The notes under the pieces are model-generated. The model searched no databases, was not told the DNA's origin, and saw only the letters and a list, made by a program, of their open reading frames with translations. The position numbers and the translations under genes are program-made. Shown here in pieces: positions 57,803-64,000 of a stretch of DNA of 64,000 nt (its first letter is position 1; each line of letters begins with the position of its first letter). The stretch comes from Paenibacillus_E sp042676385 (lineage in GTDB: Bacteria > Bacillota > Bacilli > Paenibacillales > NBRC-103111): assembly GCF_042676385.1 (NCBI RefSeq), contig NZ_JBHTHA010000044.1, positions 130,445 through 194,444 of the forward strand. Direction: 5' to 3'.

Positions 57803-59305
57803 TTACCCGCAAGAGCAGTTTAAGACCGGTTTGCGTGCGGCGAGAGCTTCGTCCATCCGGCTGACGACGGTCGTATACGGTGCGTTTTTCACTAGATCCG
57901 GATTTTCTTCAGTTTCCTTGGCGATGGCGATCATCGAGTCGATGAAAGCGTCCAGCGTTTGTTTGCTTTCCGTCTCGGTAGGCTCGATCATGATGCACTC
58001 CTCGACGTTAAGCGGGAAGTAGATGGTCGGCGGGTGGTAGCCGAAATCAAGCAACCGTTTGGCGATGTCAAGCGTGCGGACACCGTGCTTCTTCTGGCGG
58101 TTGCCGGAAAGCACGAACTCGTGCTTGCAAAAGCGGGGGTGCGGCACATCGAAGTAAGGCGTCAATCGCGCCAGCATGTAATTGGCGTTCAAGACGGCAA
58201 ATTCGGATACTTTGCGCAATCCCTCCGGACCGAGCGTTCGGATATAAGTATAGGCGCGGACAAGGATGCCGAAGTTGCCGTAAAATCCTTTCACGCGGCC
58301 GATGGATTGCGGGTAGTCATAGTTAAAAAAGAAGCTTCCATCTTCGCGCTTCGCGACCAGCGGTGTTGGCAAGAATGGAATGAGCTTCTCTTTGACGCCG
58401 ACAGGGCCTGCACCGGGGCCGCCGCCGCCGTGCGGGGTGCTCATCGTTTTGTGCAGGTTGAGATGCACGACGTCGAAGCCCATGTCTCCCGGACGTGTGA
58501 TGCCCATGATTGCGTTGGCGTTCGCGCCGTCATAATAAAGCAGTCCGCCTGCCGCGTGGACGATCTCGGCGATCTCTACGATTTGTTCCTCGAACAAGCC
58601 TAACGTGTTCGGGTTGGTGAGCATGAGTGCTGCGGTATCAGGGCCGACGGCTTTTCGCAGCTCATCGAGATTCACAAGGCCGCGCTCATTGGACTTGATG
58701 GTAATGGTTTCAAAGCCGGCGACTGTGGCGCTGGCTGGATTGGTGCCATGCGCGGAGTCAGGGCAGATGACTTTGGTCCGCTTCTCGCCGCGGCTTTCAT
58801 GGTAGGCGCGGATCATCATGAGGCCGGTCCATTCGCCATGGGCTCCGGCGGCCGGCTGGAGCGTGACGCGATCCATGCCGGTAAGGGCCTCAAGGTCGTT
58901 TTGGAGATTATACAGCAGTTCCATCGCGCCTTGCAGCGATTCCTCCGGTTGATACGGATGTATTTTGGCGAAGCCCGGGAAGCGGGCGACGTCTTCATTG
59001 ATTTTAGGATTGTATTTCATGGTGCAGGAGCCAAGCGGGTAGAAGCCGTTGTCGATGCCGAAATTGCGGCGGGACAAAGCGGTATAATGACGGATCACGT
59101 CGACCTCGTACACTTCCGGAAGCTCGGCTGCGCTTTTACGTTGGAACTTGGCAGGCAGCGCTTCATTCAGGTCGATCTCCGGCACATCGGATTCAGGCAG
59201 CGCGTAGGCGACGCGTCCCGGATGGCTCATTTCGAAAATGAGCGCTTTGCCGTTTTGATTGATATCCGTTTGGTTGGTAGTCACAGTCACGTTGGTTTCA
59301 GTCAT
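57803..59305 (-). CDS. gcvPB: Glycine decarboxylase (P protein) subunit 2
   Basis: 500 residues, the PLP-carrying half of split P protein. PLP lysine in LNLHKTMSTPHGGGGPGAGP, plus CPDSAHGTNPASA and YYDGANANAIMG. With GcvPA it decarboxylates glycine and passes the aminomethyl group to lipoyl-GcvH. The ATG overlaps the gcvPA stop by 4 bases. Length and order (T-PA-PB) are as in Bacillus. Terminator downstream. Confidence 0.96.
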   Translation of the reverse strand: MTETNVTVTTNQTDINQNGKALIFEMSHPGRVAYALPESDVPEIDLNEALPAKFQRKSAAELPEVYEVDVIRHYTALSRRNFGIDNGFYPLGSCTMKYNPKINEDVARFPGFAKIHPYQPEESLQGAMELLYNLQNDLEALTGMDRVTLQPAAGAHGEWTGLMMIRAYHESRGEKRTKVICPDSAHGTNPASATVAGFETITIKSNERGLVNLDELRKAVGPDTAALMLTNPNTLGLFEEQIVEIAEIVHAAGGLLYYDGANANAIMGITRPGDMGFDVVHLNLHKTMSTPHGGGGPGAGPVGVKEKLIPFLPTPLVAKREDGSFFFNYDYPQSIGRVKGFYGNFGILVRAYTYIRTLGPEGLRKVSEFAVLNANYMLARLTPYFDVPHPRFCKHEFVLSGNRQKKHGVRTLDIAKRLLDFGYHPPTIYFPLNVEECIMIEPTETESKQTLDAFIDSMIAIAKETEENPDLVKNAPYTTVVSRMDEALAARKPVLNCSCG

Positions 59306-60657
59306 ACAAGCTCCTCCAATGCGGCGGCGAAGGTGTCGATATCTTCGCGCGTTCTTTGCTCGGTGACGGCGATCAGCATATGGCCGGCGAATTCGGGATA
59401 ATCGCGGCCGAGGTCGTAGCCGCCGATAATACCACGCTGCAGGAGCTTGCTGTTCAGCTCCTGCACGTTCGCGCCGTCCGGCAGCTTGACGGCGAATTCA
59501 TTGAAGAAGCTGCCGGTGAGCGGAAGCTTCAGCTTGCCGGACGCGGCGAGGCGGTTTGCCGCGTAGTGGGCTTTTTGGACGTTGAGCTTGCCGACGTCCT
59601 GAATGCCCTGCTTGCCCATCGTGGACAAGTACACGGAGGCGCAAAGCGCGAGAAGCGCCTGGTTGGAGCAGATATTAGACGTGGCTTTCTCACGTCGGAT
59701 ATGCTGCTCCCGCGCTTGGAGCGTGAGCACGAAGCCGCGCTTGCCGGCGCGGTCGACGGTTTGCCCGACGATGCGCCCCGGCATGCGGCGCATCCAGCTT
59801 TCGGCGACGGCGAAGTAGCCGCACGTCGGCCCGCCGAGCGCAGCCGGGATGCCGAGCGGCTGGCAGTCGCCGACGACGATGTCGGCGCCGAGCTTGCCCG
59901 GCGCCTCGAGCAGCCCAAGCGTGAGCGGATTCGCGCTCACGACGAGCAGTGCGCCCGCGCCGTGCGCGAGCGGCTCCACAGCGCCGACATCCTCCAAGCA
60001 GCCGAAGAAATTCGGCGATTGGACGATGACGGCGGCGGTGTCGCCGCTGAGCTTGGAAGTGAGGTCTTCGAGATCCGTCACGCCTTCCGGCGTGGTGCCG
60101 ATCTCGACCACTTCCAAGTTCAGCCCGCGGGCGGTGGTGCGCAGGATCGCGCGCGCTTCCGGGTGCACCGCGCGCGATACGAGCAGACGGCTGCGCTTCG
60201 TCGCGCCGCTGGCCAGGGCGCCGGCTTCGGCAAGCGCCGTCGCGCCGTCGTACATCGAAGCGTTCGCTACGGCCATGCCGGTGAGCTCGCAGATGTACGA
60301 CTGAAACTCGAAAATCGCCTGCAGCTCGCCTTGGCTGATTTCCGGTTGGTAAGGCGTATACGCCGTGTAGAACTCCGAGCGTGAAATGACATGATTGATC
60401 ACCACAGGGAGGTGGTGATCATAAATGCCAGCGCCGAGGAAGCTGGCGTACCGGTCGAAGTCGGCGTTGCGACCCGCCAGACCGCGCATGTAGCGCAGGA
60501 GACTTTGCTCATCCAGCGCTTTGGATACGTTCAGTTCGCCTTGAAAGCGAACCTTTTGCGGTATATCTGCAAACATCTCGTCGATCGATGAGATGCCGAT
60601 GGTTTCCAGCATTTCCTTCTGATCCTGCTCGGTAATCGGTAAATAGCGATGCTTCAT
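59302..60657 (-). CDS. gcvPA: Glycine decarboxylase (P protein) subunit 1
   Basis: About 451 residues, the non-PLP half of split P protein. It starts MKHRYLPITEQDQKEMLETIG, with LGAGIYDHHLPVVINHVISR, YTPYQPEISQGELQ and QSPNFFG as family landmarks. Start ATG 60657 after AGAGGAGC; upstream in-frame sequence overlaps the gcvT end and is not part of the protein. The middle of the gene is notably GC-rich (about 59500-60300). Second gene of the operon under the glycine riboswitch. Confidence 0.95.
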   Translation of the reverse strand: MKHRYLPITEQDQKEMLETIGISSIDEMFADIPQKVRFQGELNVSKALDEQSLLRYMRGLAGRNADFDRYASFLGAGIYDHHLPVVINHVISRSEFYTAYTPYQPEISQGELQAIFEFQSYICELTGMAVANASMYDGATALAEAGALASGATKRSRLLVSRAVHPEARAILRTTARGLNLEVVEIGTTPEGVTDLEDLTSKLSGDTAAVIVQSPNFFGCLEDVGAVEPLAHGAGALLVVSANPLTLGLLEAPGKLGADIVVGDCQPLGIPAALGGPTCGYFAVAESWMRRMPGRIVGQTVDRAGKRGFVLTLQAREQHIRREKATSNICSNQALLALCASVYLSTMGKQGIQDVGKLNVQKAHYAANRLAASGKLKLPLTGSFFNEFAVKLPDGANVQELNSKLLQRGIIGGYDLGRDYPEFAGHMLIAVTEQRTREDIDTFAAALEELV

Positions 60658-60688
60658 GATGGCTATGAGCTCCTCTCGCGTAAGGCAG

Positions 60689-61780
60689 TTATGGTTTTCT
60701 TTTGTAGAAAGGGGTGGTGACGACCTTCGCCTTGACCTGCGCCCCTCTGATTTCAACGTTCACTTCAGTACCGAGCGCGCTGTATGCTGAATCTATTAAT
60801 GCCAAGCCGACATTCGTCTTGTATGTGGGAGACTGCGTGCCTGTGGTTACCTCGCCAATCTGCTTCCCGTCTGCGTACACGGCATAGTGGGGACGCGGAA
60901 TGCCACGTTCGACCATTTCGATGCCGACGAGCTTGCGCGGCGTGCCGTTTGCTTTCTGCTCGACCAGAACATCTCGTCCGATGAAATCGCCTTTATCCAG
61001 CTTGACGAAAAAGGAGAGACCGGCTTCCAGCGGCGTAATATCCTTGGAAAGCTCTTGACCGTAAAGCGGCAGCCGCGCTTCAAACCGCAGCGTATCACGC
61101 GCGCCTAAACCGGCAGGCATCAGGTCGAGATCCTGGCCTGCACTGAGAAGAACATTCCATAGCTTTATCGCGTCATCCTTGTCGATGTATAGTTCAAAAC
61201 CGTCTTCACCGGTATATCCCGTACGTGAGACAAGCGCCTGAATGCCTTTAACATTCGCATCCTGAAGGAAACGGAAGGCTTTCAAAGATTGAATAGGCGC
61301 GTCCGTGACTTTAGCGAGAGTCTGCTCCGCATGGGGGCCTTGCAGGGCGAGCATCGCCATGTCATCGGACACGTTGGTCAGCTCCACGTTGCCCGTGAGA
61401 ACTTGCTGCATCCAATCGATATCCTTGTCGATGTTCGAAGCATTAATGACCAGCATGTAGCTGTTTTCCGCCAGCTTGTAGACGAGCAGGTCGTCTACGA
61501 CGCCGCCATTCGGGTAGCACATGAGGCTGTACTGGCATTGGCCGGCTTCCAGCTTGGAGACATCGTTAGTCGTCAAATTTTGCAAAAAGGTGAGGGAATC
61601 AGCCCCTTTTACCAGAACTTCGCCCATATGGGATACATCGAAGAGCCCGGCTTGCTGCCTGACGGCGTCGTGTTCTTTTTGAATGCCGGCAAATTGCACC
61701 GGCAGCTCCCAGCCTCCGAAATCAATGACTCGCGCTCCATGCTCCGCATAAACCGGGAAGAGCGGTGTTCGTTTTAGCAT
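60689..61780 (-). CDS. gcvT: Aminomethyltransferase (T protein of glycine cleavage)
   Basis: About 363 residues. It transfers the methylene group from GcvH-bound aminomethyl-lipoate to tetrahydrofolate. Family features: DFGGWELPVQF, GLFDVSHMGEV, QCQYSLMCYPNGGVVDDLLVY and SRTGYTGEDGFELY. Start ATG 61780 after AAGGTGAGG; nine in-frame codons upstream are unlikely to be used. First gene of gcvT-gcvPA-gcvPB. Its 5' leader contains a tandem glycine riboswitch and, between riboswitch and start codon, a MITE-like insertion. Confidence 0.96.
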   Translation of the reverse strand: MLKRTPLFPVYAEHGARVIDFGGWELPVQFAGIQKEHDAVRQQAGLFDVSHMGEVLVKGADSLTFLQNLTTNDVSKLEAGQCQYSLMCYPNGGVVDDLLVYKLAENSYMLVINASNIDKDIDWMQQVLTGNVELTNVSDDMAMLALQGPHAEQTLAKVTDAPIQSLKAFRFLQDANVKGIQALVSRTGYTGEDGFELYIDKDDAIKLWNVLLSAGQDLDLMPAGLGARDTLRFEARLPLYGQELSKDITPLEAGLSFFVKLDKGDFIGRDVLVEQKANGTPRKLVGIEMVERGIPRPHYAVYADGKQIGEVTTGTQSPTYKTNVGLALIDSAYSALGTEVNVEIRGAQVKAKVVTTPFYKRKP

Positions 61781-61823
61781 GTTGACATCCTCACCTTCGA
61801 TCCACATTTTTGTTTACAAAGGA

Positions 61824-62083
61824 TGTTTAAAAAGTCTACTTTGACCACATCAGACGACAGTCTGATTGGCGAATAAACCTACCTTTGAACGCGGTCGCTC
61901 ATCTTAGTAATACTTCGATAAAGGTTTATCTCATAACGAAGCTGTTTCTAAGATGCAACTCGGCATCGAATCTTGAACGATATTCGGGAAGTCCGGTACT
62001 CACGTAGCAAATCACTACGCTCCGTTCCTCCTTCTCCGAATATCGTTCAAGCTACTCGGTTCTGAAAGCAGACTTTTTAAACA
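61824..62083. mobile_element. MITE-like element with 18-bp terminal inverted repeats
   Basis: GTTTAAAAAGTCTACTTT at 61825-61842 and AAAGCAGACTTTTTAAAC at 62065-62082 are inverted repeats with 17 of 18 positions matching (19 of 20 with the flanking t/a). The interior holds ATCAGAC/GTCTGAT, a paired segment ATAAACCT...AGGTTTAT, and a 16-bp perfect stem CTTGAACGATATTCGG (61972-61987, 62036-62051). No coding sequence. No clear target duplication. It sits in the gcvT leader, 44 bases from the start codon. Confidence 0.78.
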
Positions 62084-62112
62084 CTTATTTCTAGGTTATT
62101 TTGCCCAAAATG

Positions 62113-62156
62113 CAAAAAAGAGCAAAAAGTATGCAACCCAAACACATACTTTTTGC
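62113..62156 (-). terminator. Expression-platform terminator of the glycine riboswitch
   Basis: On the minus strand GCAAAAAGTATG (62156-62145) pairs with CATACTTTTTGC (62133-62122), followed by a T-run. Confidence 0.85.
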
Positions 62157-62355
62157 CCTGTCCTTTGTACCTGAGAGTTACCTCGCCTGCGTTTTGCAGC
62201 CGGCAAGTTTCCCCTTGGGTGTCCGGCTTCACCGTGGACGGTGCACCGAAGCTCTCCAGAGATGCGTCCGATACAGGTCCTTTTGCCTGAGAGATTCACC
62301 CTGTAAGGGCTTACTCCTTCGGCGCCGCGCTGTTCTGCGGTCTCTCCCTGCATCA
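62157..62355 (-). ncRNA. Tandem glycine riboswitch
   Basis: Read on the minus strand, two consecutive glycine aptamers are seen. The first begins GGGAGAGACCGC and contains CCGAAGGAGTAAG and AATCTCTCAGGCAAAAGGAC; the second contains CCAAGGGGAAACTTGCCGG and AACTCTCAGGTACAAAGGAC. It is followed by an intrinsic terminator. This class turns on gcvT operons when glycine is abundant. Position upstream of gcvT-gcvPA-gcvPB fits exactly. Confidence 0.93.
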
Positions 62356-62389
62356 TCATTCGCCAATATTCAGTTACCTTCACTGTATT

Positions 62390-62420
62390 ATTATGTGCCC
62401 AGATTGGTGCAAATTGTCAA
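62390..62420 (-). promoter_or_regulatory. Promoter of the gcvT operon
   Basis: On the minus strand TTGACA (62420-62415) and CATAAT (62395-62390), spacer 19, placing the transcript start about 28 bases before the first aptamer. Confidence 0.5.
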
Positions 62421-62440
62421 CCTGAACTTTTGGAGGCATC

Positions 62441-62518
62441 GCTTAATCTAACACGTAGTGTTAGCTAGAAATTTTTTCAATCGCCCGCCTTGACTTTCAT
62501 GTTTCCGTTAGATTAAGC
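62441..62518 (+). promoter_or_regulatory. Mutually exclusive inverted repeats upstream of gcvH
   Basis: GCTTAATCTAAC at 62441-62452 and its exact complement GTTAGATTAAGC at 62507-62518, plus an alternative local hairpin CTAACAC-GTA-GTGTTAG at 62448-62464 that uses part of the same left arm. TTGACT at 62490-62495 lies between, and a weak -10 would overlap the right arm. Confidence 0.5.
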
Positions 62519-62555
62519 TAAAAGCAAAATTTGCTGGTAAGCGAGGCGTGAAGCG

Positions 62556-62948
62556 ATGAGTCAAGTACAAGCCAATTTGTTATATACCAAAGAGCATGAG
62601 TGGGTAGAGAAGCTTTCGGAAACCGTTGTACGTGTTGGTATTACGGATTTTGCCCAGGATCAGCTGGGGGATATCGTGTTTGTAGAGCTGCCGAAAGAAG
62701 GCTCGACCGTGACTGCAGACGACAGCATTGGCAGCGTGGAATCGGTAAAAACCGTTTCAGACATATTTTCACCGGTGTCTGGCAAAATTAAATCCGTCAA
62801 CAGCGCGCTTGAAGGATCTCCTGAGCTTGTGAACAGCGCTCCATTCGGCGAAGGTTGGATGGTGGAAGTGGAAATCTCGGGTGCTGACGCCTTGGAAGGC
62901 TTGCTTACTGCCGCTGAGTACGAGGCGTACATTGGCAACGACCATTAG
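62556..62948 (+). CDS. gcvH: Glycine cleavage H protein
   Basis: 130-residue lipoyl carrier of the glycine cleavage system. The lipoyl-lysine loop GSVESVKTVSD is intact with Lys65, followed by SPVSGKI. It accepts the aminomethyl group from GcvPA/PB, passes it to GcvT, and is also the entry point for lipoate in Bacillus. GCGAGGCGTG lies before the ATG. Transcribed divergently from the gcvT operon and therefore not under its riboswitch. The paralogue at 26 kb lacks the lysine. Confidence 0.96.
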   Translation: MSQVQANLLYTKEHEWVEKLSETVVRVGITDFAQDQLGDIVFVELPKEGSTVTADDSIGSVESVKTVSDIFSPVSGKIKSVNSALEGSPELVNSAPFGEGWMVEVEISGADALEGLLTAAEYEAYIGNDH

Positions 62949-62970
62949 GTTTTAAACTGGAGGTTTTCCC

Positions 62971-63564
62971 ATGTTATTCGGGCAACAACCGCAAGAGCAC
63001 AATGATCGTATTCCCCCAGGACAAACGCTGACGCAAGGCTGGCCAGTGCTCCACTACGGGTCCGTGCCATATTATAACGATATGAGCAAGTGGGATTTAC
63101 GGGTATTTGGGCTTGTTGAAGAGGAATTTACAATTTCGTACAAGGACTTTATGGCGCTCCCGCGTCAAGAGTTCGCGAACGATATTCACTGCGTGACGAC
63201 ATGGTCCAAGCTGGATAATGTATGGGAAGGCGTGGCCGTAAGCGAGATTATGAGTAAGGTTCGGGTGAAGCCGGAGGCTACGCATGTGATGCTCCACGCA
63301 GAACATGGCTGGACGACGAATCTGCCGTTGGAGGATTTCCTCCGCGAGACGTCGTTTTTCGGCATCAGGCATAATGGCCAGCTGTTGACGCCCGATCACG
63401 GGTATCCGGTGCGCATGGTCGTGCCGCATCTGTATTTCTGGAAAAGCGCGAAATGGCTGCGCGGCATCGAGTTGATGCCGAAGGATAAGCCGGGCTTCTG
63501 GGAGCGTAACGGCTACCACATGTATGGAGATCCCTTTAAAGAGCAGCGATATGATTTTGACTAG
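62971..63564 (+). CDS. Sulfite-oxidase-like molybdopterin oxidoreductase (YuiH-like)
   Basis: 197 residues of the oxidoreductase molybdopterin-binding domain family, close to Bacillus YuiH. Molybdenum-ligand Cys74 in IHCVTTWSKL, followed by HAEHGWTTNLPLEDFL, DHGYPVRMVVPHLYFWK and SAKWLRGIEL. No Tat or Sec signal, so it appears cytoplasmic. The physiological substrate is unknown; protein methionine-sulfoxide or sulfite-type chemistry is known for relatives. It follows gcvH by 22 bases and may be co-transcribed. Confidence 0.88.
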   Translation: MLFGQQPQEHNDRIPPGQTLTQGWPVLHYGSVPYYNDMSKWDLRVFGLVEEEFTISYKDFMALPRQEFANDIHCVTTWSKLDNVWEGVAVSEIMSKVRVKPEATHVMLHAEHGWTTNLPLEDFLRETSFFGIRHNGQLLTPDHGYPVRMVVPHLYFWKSAKWLRGIELMPKDKPGFWERNGYHMYGDPFKEQRYDFD

Positions 63565-63628
63565 AGCATAATTGCATGAAAATATAGAATATGTGTGAGA
63601 ATTCTCCTGAGTAACTGAATACGTGCAG

Positions 63629-63670
63629 AAGTGACCCACTAAGGCGACAAACCTAGAAGTGGGTCACTTT
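63629..63670 (+). terminator. Terminator after the molybdoprotein gene
   Basis: GTGACCCACT at 63631-63640 pairs with AGTGGGTCAC at 63658-63667, with flanking AA/TT and a short T-run. Confidence 0.65.
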
Positions 63671-63679
63671 CGCTAGGAA

Positions 63680-64000
63680 AGTTTCCATGGCATCCTCCTC
63701 CTTTCTGGAGAAATGCCGCACCCAAGGTTGTGCTGAACAAATGTTAGTATGACAGATATTTCTGAAATTGGGCGTATTTAATGGTTTAATCACGTGATTT
63801 GCTTTTTTTCATACGTATTTTTTAGATGTACATGGTGATTCTGTTCCTAAAGCAAAAATTAGATTTTGATTAATATCTAAATTGTTTAAGGCCTGTTGCT
63901 GCTGCAACATGCCTATTTTGTTTTTCTGAACTAACGGGACTATTCCAGCTAACAGCTTGTCAATATTTAATTATTAATGGGAGATTCATGTGGTGGTATA
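63680..64000. other. AT-rich non-coding tail of the window
   Basis: No supportable gene. On the minus strand a very strong AAAGGAGGAGG (63703-63693) precedes an ATG at 63689 that opens an 11-codon frame ending in TAG. The rest is AT-rich without clear promoters. Confidence 0.4.

Noticed and set aside
59356..60384. Long plus-strand open frame (342 codons) opposite gcvPA
   Set aside because: Same cause: GC-rich codon composition of gcvPA. No ribosome binding site and no recognisable protein.
1..64000. tRNA or rRNA genes, prophage, complete insertion sequences
   Set aside because: None was seen on either strand. The only mobile-like sequence is the non-coding MITE-like element and its fragments.

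Overview
The window looks like chromosomal DNA of an endospore-forming Bacillota, most likely Paenibacillus or a close relative. The reasons are two spore-germinant-receptor loci, a SigI/RsgI pair, the split glycine decarboxylase gcvPA/gcvPB, an L20 leader on infC-rpmI-rplT, a T-box on ilvB, strong GGAGG ribosome binding sites with frequent TTG/GTG starts, and mid-range GC with local GC-rich patches. The genus is inferred from gene content and style, not from a database match.

Layout. 1-3.3 kb: a partial PAP2 phosphatase, then a GT4 and a GT2 glycosyltransferase. 3.3-4.8 kb: L20 leader and infC-rpmI-rplT, with infC starting at AUU. 4.8-8.7 kb: a minus-strand ger operon in the order A-C-B. 8.8-15.9 kb: T-box, ilvB-ilvN-ilvC-leuA and a PLP aminotransferase, with several unexplained RNA hairpins between genes. 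16-22.5 kb: a small membrane protein and a second ger locus in which the B-C pair is tandemly duplicated behind one A gene. 22.6-23.7 kb: leuB, separated from leuA by the ger locus. 23.8-26.9 kb: SDR, Crp/Fnr regulator, 2-Cys peroxiredoxin, a GcvH-like protein without its lipoyl lysine, and a DinB-like protein. 27.5-39.9 kb: a minus-strand alpha-glucan and nucleotide-sugar island holding a GH15 hydrolase, two DUF4912 + GH57-GT4 fusion modules, a KTSC protein and a ManC-like protein with a degenerate phosphomutase domain. 40-46.6 kb: small regulators and transporters (DMT/MocR pair with a shared palindrome, MerR-SDR, LytTR regulator, XRE regulator). 46.7-48.9 kb: sigI-rsgI. 49.3-53.9 kb: Fur-boxed PepSY protein, Fe-S aldo/keto reductase, leucyl aminopeptidase, hypothetical protein. 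54-57.7 kb: MFS, Gfo/Idh, WYL regulator, VOC protein. 57.8-63.6 kb: gcvT-gcvPA-gcvPB under a tandem glycine riboswitch, divergent from gcvH and a YuiH-like molybdoprotein.

The most unusual signal is non-coding. Three intergenic arrays, one at 27.1 kb and two at 36.2-36.7 kb, consist of short hairpins whose loops are spaced alternately 51 and 62 bp apart, although stem and linker sequences differ completely between arrays. A second is a 260-bp MITE-like element with 18-bp terminal inverted repeats, sitting between the glycine-riboswitch terminator and gcvT; fragments related to it occur near 44.3 kb and 39.9 kb. No tRNA, rRNA, CRISPR array, intact transposase or prophage was seen.
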